Assembly: GCA_026182355.1 (NCBI GenBank)
Contig: JAPFBL010001617.1
Location: 4,437,001 to 4,501,000, forward strand
Source of the DNA: Hermatobates lingyangjiaoensis
Lineage: Eukaryota; Arthropoda; Insecta; Hemiptera; Hermatobatidae
DNA: 64,000 nucleotides
Reading direction: 5' to 3'
Each line of letters begins with the position of its first letter. Position 1 is the stretch's first letter. Shown piece by piece: positions 58,984 through 64,000 of the stretch. The translations under genes were made by a program, and so were the position numbers. The notes under the pieces were generated by a model. It had not been told where the DNA came from and made no database searches. It saw only the letters and a list, made by a program, of their open reading frames with translations.

Positions 58984-59146
58984 TATCCAAACCACAATAA
59001 GAAATGAGAAAATAAAAACTAAATCTTTGAACCGTAACAGGCGGTCTTTGTCATTTATTTGACTCTGACGAAGACCGCTTGTTACGGGTGAAAGATCTTA
59101 GTCTTTTCTCTCATTTCTTATTGTAGTTTGGACGTTGATTGTTATT
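58984..59146. repeat. Inverted pair of Penelope-type tails (diverged palindrome)
   Basis: The left arm (minus-strand sense; CCAAACCACAATAAGAAATG ... TTTGAACCGTAACAGGCGG) and right arm (plus: GACTCTGACGAAGACCGCTT ... GAAAGATCTTAGTC) are inverted copies of the same unit found at 31.2 kb. The plus-strand core CTGACGA (59065-59071) and GAAAG (59090-59094) are intact; stem II has one mismatch. The left copy has decayed cores. Confidence 0.6.
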
Positions 59147-61379
59147 TGACGTGTTTATTATGAAATCTTGTTATTAATATACCATATATGTACGAGTATA
59201 CCATATATGTATACATCCACTATTGACTCTCCGTTATTTAAACGTTTGCTATCTTAGCTCCATAAAATAATGACATCCTTAATGAAGTAGTAATCACAAA
59301 TACCTCCTGTAATTACATAATGTAAAATAACAGTAAAACCAATCACAGGAGTACCAAAATAATGTATCATACTTTGTTTTGACCTTTAGTCCCTTTAATT
59401 CCATTCTTATTTCAATAAGTTGGATTCAATATTATGTAGCTACCAGTATGTTCTGTTTATAATTTTGGACATGTCAACCTTTGAGGAGAGGGTAATCGGA
59501 AATACTTGTATTATGAACATGTTATTCCAGCATTCCCCAGATTGGGTAAAAGGGTTCAATAATTTACCATGGCAACAATCTGTTAAGTATAGATTGTTGA
59601 ATGAACAAATTGTATTATTGGGAGTGCCTCCCAATTTGTTTTATTGTGAACATAAATAGCACATTACTACAATTTTGCCCTTTAGAAAGAAAGAAAAGGT
59701 GTTCTTAACGTATGTCACAGTCACTTACCTAATAAAGGTCAGCTTTGTCGCAGCAAACTCTACACATTGCTAACTCCCTTAACATTTTTTTAATAAATTA
59801 CTTTGTATCCCCAGAGGATCTGTATTTAGTGATTCATCGATACACTGGTCCTCCGCAAATATGCGTACAAAACTGACTATTTTATTAGTTAAATAATCAA
59901 ATATCCAACGTTACTTTGTCTCTCTAAGTTTGCACAGTCCACCTTCAGCTTACCACTTCGAAACGTTGTTCCATGTTATACCGATTCCATTATTAAGAAA
60001 ACTTCATTTAAATTGATGAACTGGTAAATTGCAATTCAGTTTTCAGTTGTCTAGACAAACTGACAGGTTTTAGAATAATAAATCTATAGTGTCCTGGACT
60101 TTGTGTTATACCTGTAATTCCGAAGCAGATGGTAGAAATCTGTCATACTTACAGAAAATAAATAACAGTGGGCATATCATATCTATTGCTTCCCAGTATA
60201 TTGATCTAGCTGTTCTCTTATTTGGCACTCATTATCTTGTTTACGACAGCACTGTCTTGGAACATATAATAAAACCTCTTGTGTTCAAACTATATTTCAA
60301 ATGAATTTTTGAATTAATTTTTAATGAAATTCCACTGCGAATAATTTAATAAGAAGGATCACTGGGTTGTTTGGAACTTTCTGAATAATTTTGTTTGAAG
60401 TTTCCTCCCTTGGTGGTCATTCATTAATCCTGTCCTATACAAACAACTGAATTCGCAATTCCTTCAAACCTTCTATCATAAATTCTTCTCTTTAACACCA
60501 CATAATATTGGTTTGAAAAATTTAGAATTTAATTTTAAGTAATTGACTTCTATTTGGAAGATTCCGTCTTTATTTTCTTAAAAATATAACTTTAATGTAA
60601 AAATTTCATTTTTAATTATTGCAGACATATTACCTAATGACATACAATTGGCATATTCTTTTATTCTATACATTAATACTGGGAAAACAATATTTAATCT
60701 AAGGAATAGCAGCAGTTTAAACATGCTTGCCTGACGTATTTCGCATTGTTATAAATTCCTAAACATCTCAGCCATATATTTTTCAATGGGATTGATTCAT
60801 TCCAAAACCATGAGCATTTTTTTTATTAAAAATAAAATTCCATTAACGGAAAAATTACTTACATTTTAATTTTGATGTAATTAAATTCAATTTGAGGTAG
60901 AAATATTTCAATTATTACTTGAATCACACAACATATACAAATAAAACATGAGGAATATGTGTTTCCTAGAGTAAAAAAAATCCTCTTAGGTGGACTAAAA
61001 TTAAAAATTAAGCGTAATGTTGACAACTGTGATTTAAAGAAGAGAAAGAAAGGACTGTGAGCAATGTTGATGTTTTTTCTCTTTTCCCTTCAAGATAGTA
61101 ACTATGCATTGGCAGCATGTATTTACAATGCTCTTTATAGATTACGCATTTATCACTTAATATAATATAAATATAACTTATGAAAAAAATATCATGACTT
61201 AGTCATAAAATAACAACAAACATTAACTTTAAGTTAAAGTTAGAGAATTAACTTTCGAATTCTTAACATAGAAATATAGTCTCTTAAATCTATATTGTCC
61301 AGTAACTTTTCCAATAGTTCATAGTGTCTGTTTGTACAATTTTACGATGTCTCTCAGGCCATGTACCATCAAGGCACTC
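59147..61379. other. Non-genic sequence
   Basis: AT-rich. A repeat of TATACCATATATGTA occurs near 59.18-59.21 kb. A 79-codon plus frame at 59420-59659 (internal ATG at 59471, MSTFEERVIGNTCIM) has no known domain. No gene is supported. Confidence 0.45.
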
Positions 61380-61560
61380 TATCAAAGTCCACTCTTACTC
61401 CCTCCAATAGTTCGCACTCAAACAAGTGATCCCATGTATACAGAAATATTCTACAAGAAGTAGGATTATCCGACATTCCAAAGCGACACAGATACTCATT
61501 GCACATCCTATACCCACTGATTATCTGTGCCAACCTGTAAGGCATCTTTATGTCAGCTTT
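61380..61560 (-). pseudogene. LINE relic: C-terminal tail after RNase H
   Basis: Minus strand: MPYRLAQIISGYRMCNEYLC, RFGMSDNPTSCRIF, TWDHLFECELLEGVRVDF. This follows the family pattern L..ISGHG.F..YL.RF...D.P.C..C...ET.DHLLFEC, found C-terminal to RNase H in many non-LTR elements. Only this short tail remains, 3' to a missing RT. It is a different subfamily from the tails at 52.7 and 57.8 kb. Confidence 0.6.
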
Positions 61561-62006
61561 AAAAATGCAAAAAAAACCTTATATATTATTATTATTATTA
61601 TAAATATCAGCTAAAGAGCCAGAACCACAGTGATTTTAATTAAAACGAAACTTATTTTTCATCTAAGGGGATACTTTTTTTTACACCTAAAAAAGGTACA
61701 ATTTTTGTTCTGAGCTTACTGTTCCGTCTCAGGGATAGCAGGAACTCAAACTCAAATATGAAATTTGGTAATTACAGTTCTGTTCGTTTGGTCTACATTC
61801 CCCTCATACACGCCGACGGACCAATTTACAAAATTAATTTTATTAGCCTCAAAGGATCAAAACCGTGTATTTGAAAACTCTGTTTCAAAGTTTTTACTAG
61901 AATGAAATACATCCAATCCTCTCAATATATACAGGGTGTGCCGAAAGTAGGTGGGCAGTAAATAACATTTACTTAGAGATTAATTACTAATACATATGTA
62001 TATACA
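61561..62006. other. Non-genic sequence with TTA microsatellite
   Basis: Contains a (TTA)n stretch at about 61.58-61.60 kb. ACAGGGTGTGCCGAAAGTAG at 61931-61950 has the form of a transposon terminal repeat, but it has no partner in the window. Confidence 0.4.
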
Positions 62007-62118
62007 TATCAATGATCAAACCACAATATGAAATGGGAAAACAAGACTAAGATCCTTTCAACCGTAACAAGCGGTCTTCGTCAGAGTCAAAAACCCAACT
62101 ATGACTCTGAATCTGAAG
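62007..62118 (-). mobile_element. Single Penelope-type tail with hammerhead-like core
   Basis: Minus-strand unit matching the arms of the 31.2-kb palindrome. The core CTGACGA, stem II ACCG/CGGT and GAAAG lie at 62055-62084, and GACT/AGTC flank it in positions that could form stem I. It ends at AACCCAAC, the same point where the 31.2-kb palindrome turns, so this is a unit that was not doubled. Confidence 0.55.
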
Positions 62119-62904
62119 GAGGCACAGAATCTAGATTTGCTCCGGGCAGAACCCTGAATTCTGCGCACCTCTGATTATCAGCTGTTAATGCATCAGCTTA
62201 GGATTTCAAATTGCTTTAATGTATTGTTCTTTTTAAACAGTTTGAAAAATTTCTAGCAGTGAAAAAATAAAATAGTGTACATAATATTGTAGCGAAAATA
62301 TATAATAGTGAATCAAATGCTGAGATGTAGAAGCAATGGATAAACTTGCAAGGGAAAGCAAACCAGTAAATCGTTCAATCATTTAGGGATAGGACTTAAC
62401 GATAGACAATACTTAGCACAAAGTCAATGAAAAACATTTACAAAGGAAAGATTTAATATTTAATCTTTAAATCTTAGTTAAAACCAACCCTGAGTCAAAA
62501 TAAATCTGCACTTGATTTGCACTCCAATATCACCTGTCTGTCATTTGAAAATATTCACATATATTAAATCATTAAATTTATCTCCAAAGGAAATAACATT
62601 TTTAAAGGATAATTTAGTTTCATTCAGTTGTAAGTTCAAGCAAGTTTACCAGATTAGAGTAGGAAATTGTCAAAGGTAGTCGTTCAGTTAGCTCCAATAC
62701 TTCCATTTACCCCCTCCTTTCCAAAACTGCTGGATTTTGAAGCTATTAAACAGCCTGAAATAGGCTTCAATAAAATTACCGTTCAAATCTGGTTTGAACA
62801 AGGAAATTATGATACATTTCAGAATATCCAAGACATTCTACCAAATCTCCGAGAATATCAATTTAAAAAACTCAACCTTACTTTCAATTTTACAATTAGA
62901 AATA
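62119..62904. other. Non-genic sequence with unknown 92-codon frame
   Basis: A frame at 62667-62945 begins at TTG and includes LLDFEAIKQPEIGFNKITVQ. It has no recognised domain and runs into the Helitron end that follows. No other feature seen. Confidence 0.4.
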
Positions 62905-63590
62905 TCTATATAAATAAAAGAAAGGTTTGTCTGTACATTCCTTAGAACAGACTCATTTCAAGTTTTCTTTACGTTTTCAAGGTGGATACGTTGAGAAACC
63001 GAATCCACCCTTAGAAAAATTTCTGTCGGTTTGTCCGCAAAATTTGGTCATAAGTAAACTCAGCCACCATTAGACATGTCTAGCTGAAACTTTGACAGTA
63101 GATTTGTGTATGTCTAACTTAAAATATAGACTCTGAATTGATTGGAAATTCAACGTAGAAGTGAAGTTATGGAGGTTTAAAGCATAACGTTTATCACAAG
63201 TAAACTCAGCCACCATGAGACTCAGTGAATAGATTGGTAATTCAGTGCAGATGCGAAGTTATGGATCATTAAGCTGTATTTTGCTAACTTCACAGACATG
63301 CTTACTTTGAAAATATACAGGTGCAGCAAGTAGGTATTCATAGTTGATTTTAACTTCACTTGCGAATATGAATATATTGCGTATTTCAGATCATTGGAAA
63401 GGTGTTTCCCAGAGTTGAAGATGTACTCTGTTCATCCATGAACCTGAAGGACAGACAGGTAATGTGGTGCACACGGAGGCATTTGCTTAACACTGTACTC
63501 ATAAGGTATTTTCTACTATTAGGATTAAGTTAGTTAATTCGTATTTTCAAACGAATTTTTGATTCCGTCAAAGACGGGAACGGTAATTAG
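62905..63590 (+). mobile_element. Candidate Helitron with internal tandem repeats
   Basis: The 5' end is A|TCTATATAAATAAAAGAAAG, then GTTTGTCTGTACATTCC, similar to the other two Helitron starts. The 3' end has a perfect hairpin CCGTC-AAA-GACGG, then GAACGGTAATTAG|T, which fits the Helitron plan except for TTAG instead of CTAG. Inside, AAGTAAACTCAGCCACCAT occurs twice, 145 bp apart (about 63053 and 63198), with related GAAGTTATGGA units. No Rep/helicase coding is seen. Confidence 0.5.
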
Positions 63591-64000
63591 TTAATAATAA
63601 AATAGTAGGACTTCACCGAAATTTAAGATACTTGATTAAAGCATCAACTAGTCAATAGGTATGATTGATCTTTTTAGGGGGTTAGACTGAAATGAATGAG
63701 GAACGGACGCGAACTTTGGATACACCCGGAGCTCATTCTAAGATTGTTGACTCAAATAAAATGGTCTACAACACTGCTTTTAACTGATTTATCAATGATG
63801 CTACAGGTGATGTAGTAGCAATGGGTCGATTCGGTTGTGGGAGAAGGCATCAGCGTTTGGCAAGTCGGTCGGCTTTCTTGATGCTTTTAAGGTCACAGTG
63901 CTCAGGAACCCATTACAAATGTATTACTTCCTTCCGTACTTTTGTTTGCAGTAGCAAATATTAATATCTTTTGTTGGTCGTTGACTCCTGATCGAGTTGT
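63591..64000. other. Non-genic sequence
   Basis: The last 300 bp are somewhat GC-richer (GTCGATTCGGTTGTGGG, GGCAAGTCGGTCGGC), but no frame or motif is recognised before the window ends. Confidence 0.45.

Noticed and set aside
59420..59659. 79-codon frame as a gene
   Set aside because: TTG start for the full frame, overlapped by an equally long frame on the other strand, no domain.
61931..61955. Terminal repeat of a complete transposon
   Set aside because: CAGGGTGTGCCGAAAGTAG looks terminal-repeat-like, but no inverted partner or transposase lies nearby.
1..64000. Bacterial or viral origin of the window
   Set aside because: No dense coding, operons or Shine-Dalgarno-led genes; the transposon spectrum (mariner, hAT, Helitron, Penelope-like, SINE, LINE) is that of an animal nuclear genome.

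Overview
The window is AT-rich nuclear DNA from an animal, most likely an arthropod and probably an insect. The evidence is the mixture of old transposons: mariner, hAT, Merlin-like, Helitron and Helentron-like elements, Penelope-like elements, LINE relics with RNase H tails, and tRNA-derived SINEs. There is no operon structure, no dense coding and no intact long ORF. The longest open frame is 131 codons and is not recognisable. I cannot name the species.

Layout. 0-11 kb: mostly unique AT-rich sequence with short GC-richer islands (about 2.9, 3.8, 5.3-5.5 and 8.8 kb) and two copies of an interspersed family called here the ACTTTAC family (1.3-2.4 and 9.8-10.7 kb). 11.5-20.5 kb: a 1.47-kb non-autonomous Helitron, a dead mariner, a long GA microsatellite and a dead Merlin/ISXO2-type transposase. 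20.9-22.3 kb: another ACTTTAC copy. 24.4-25.0 kb: the only CpG- and GC-box-rich stretch, followed on the minus strand by a 60-codon ORF, the best candidate for a promoter and first exon. 26.0-26.8 kb: a second mariner. 27.3-32.4 kb: Penelope-like fragments with hammerhead-like motifs, a tRNA SINE, a 186-bp palindrome and one half of a dispersed duplication. 36.4-42.6 kb: an ACTTTAC copy, a 220-bp Helitron and a 2.0-kb hAT element with terminal inverted repeats and target-site duplication. 44.7-48 kb: ACTTTAC fragments, two of them in tandem. 50.8-57.9 kb: SINE, LINE RNase H relic, the longest ACTTTAC copy (minus strand) and a LINE reverse-transcriptase relic. 58.0-63.6 kb: second half of the duplication, more Penelope-like tails, a LINE tail and a third Helitron candidate.

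As a whole it looks like intergenic or long-intron sequence. The elements are independent insertions and do not form a pathway. The most interesting signals are: (1) hammerhead-ribozyme-like cores recurring at the 5' ends of Penelope-like fragments; (2) a 443-bp tract identical between two loci 26.3 kb apart but flanked by diverged homologous sequence, as expected from gene conversion; (3) the palindrome-ended, microsatellite-cored ACTTTAC family, which resembles Helentron-associated elements; and (4) regularly spaced GC-richer islands that could be regulatory DNA.
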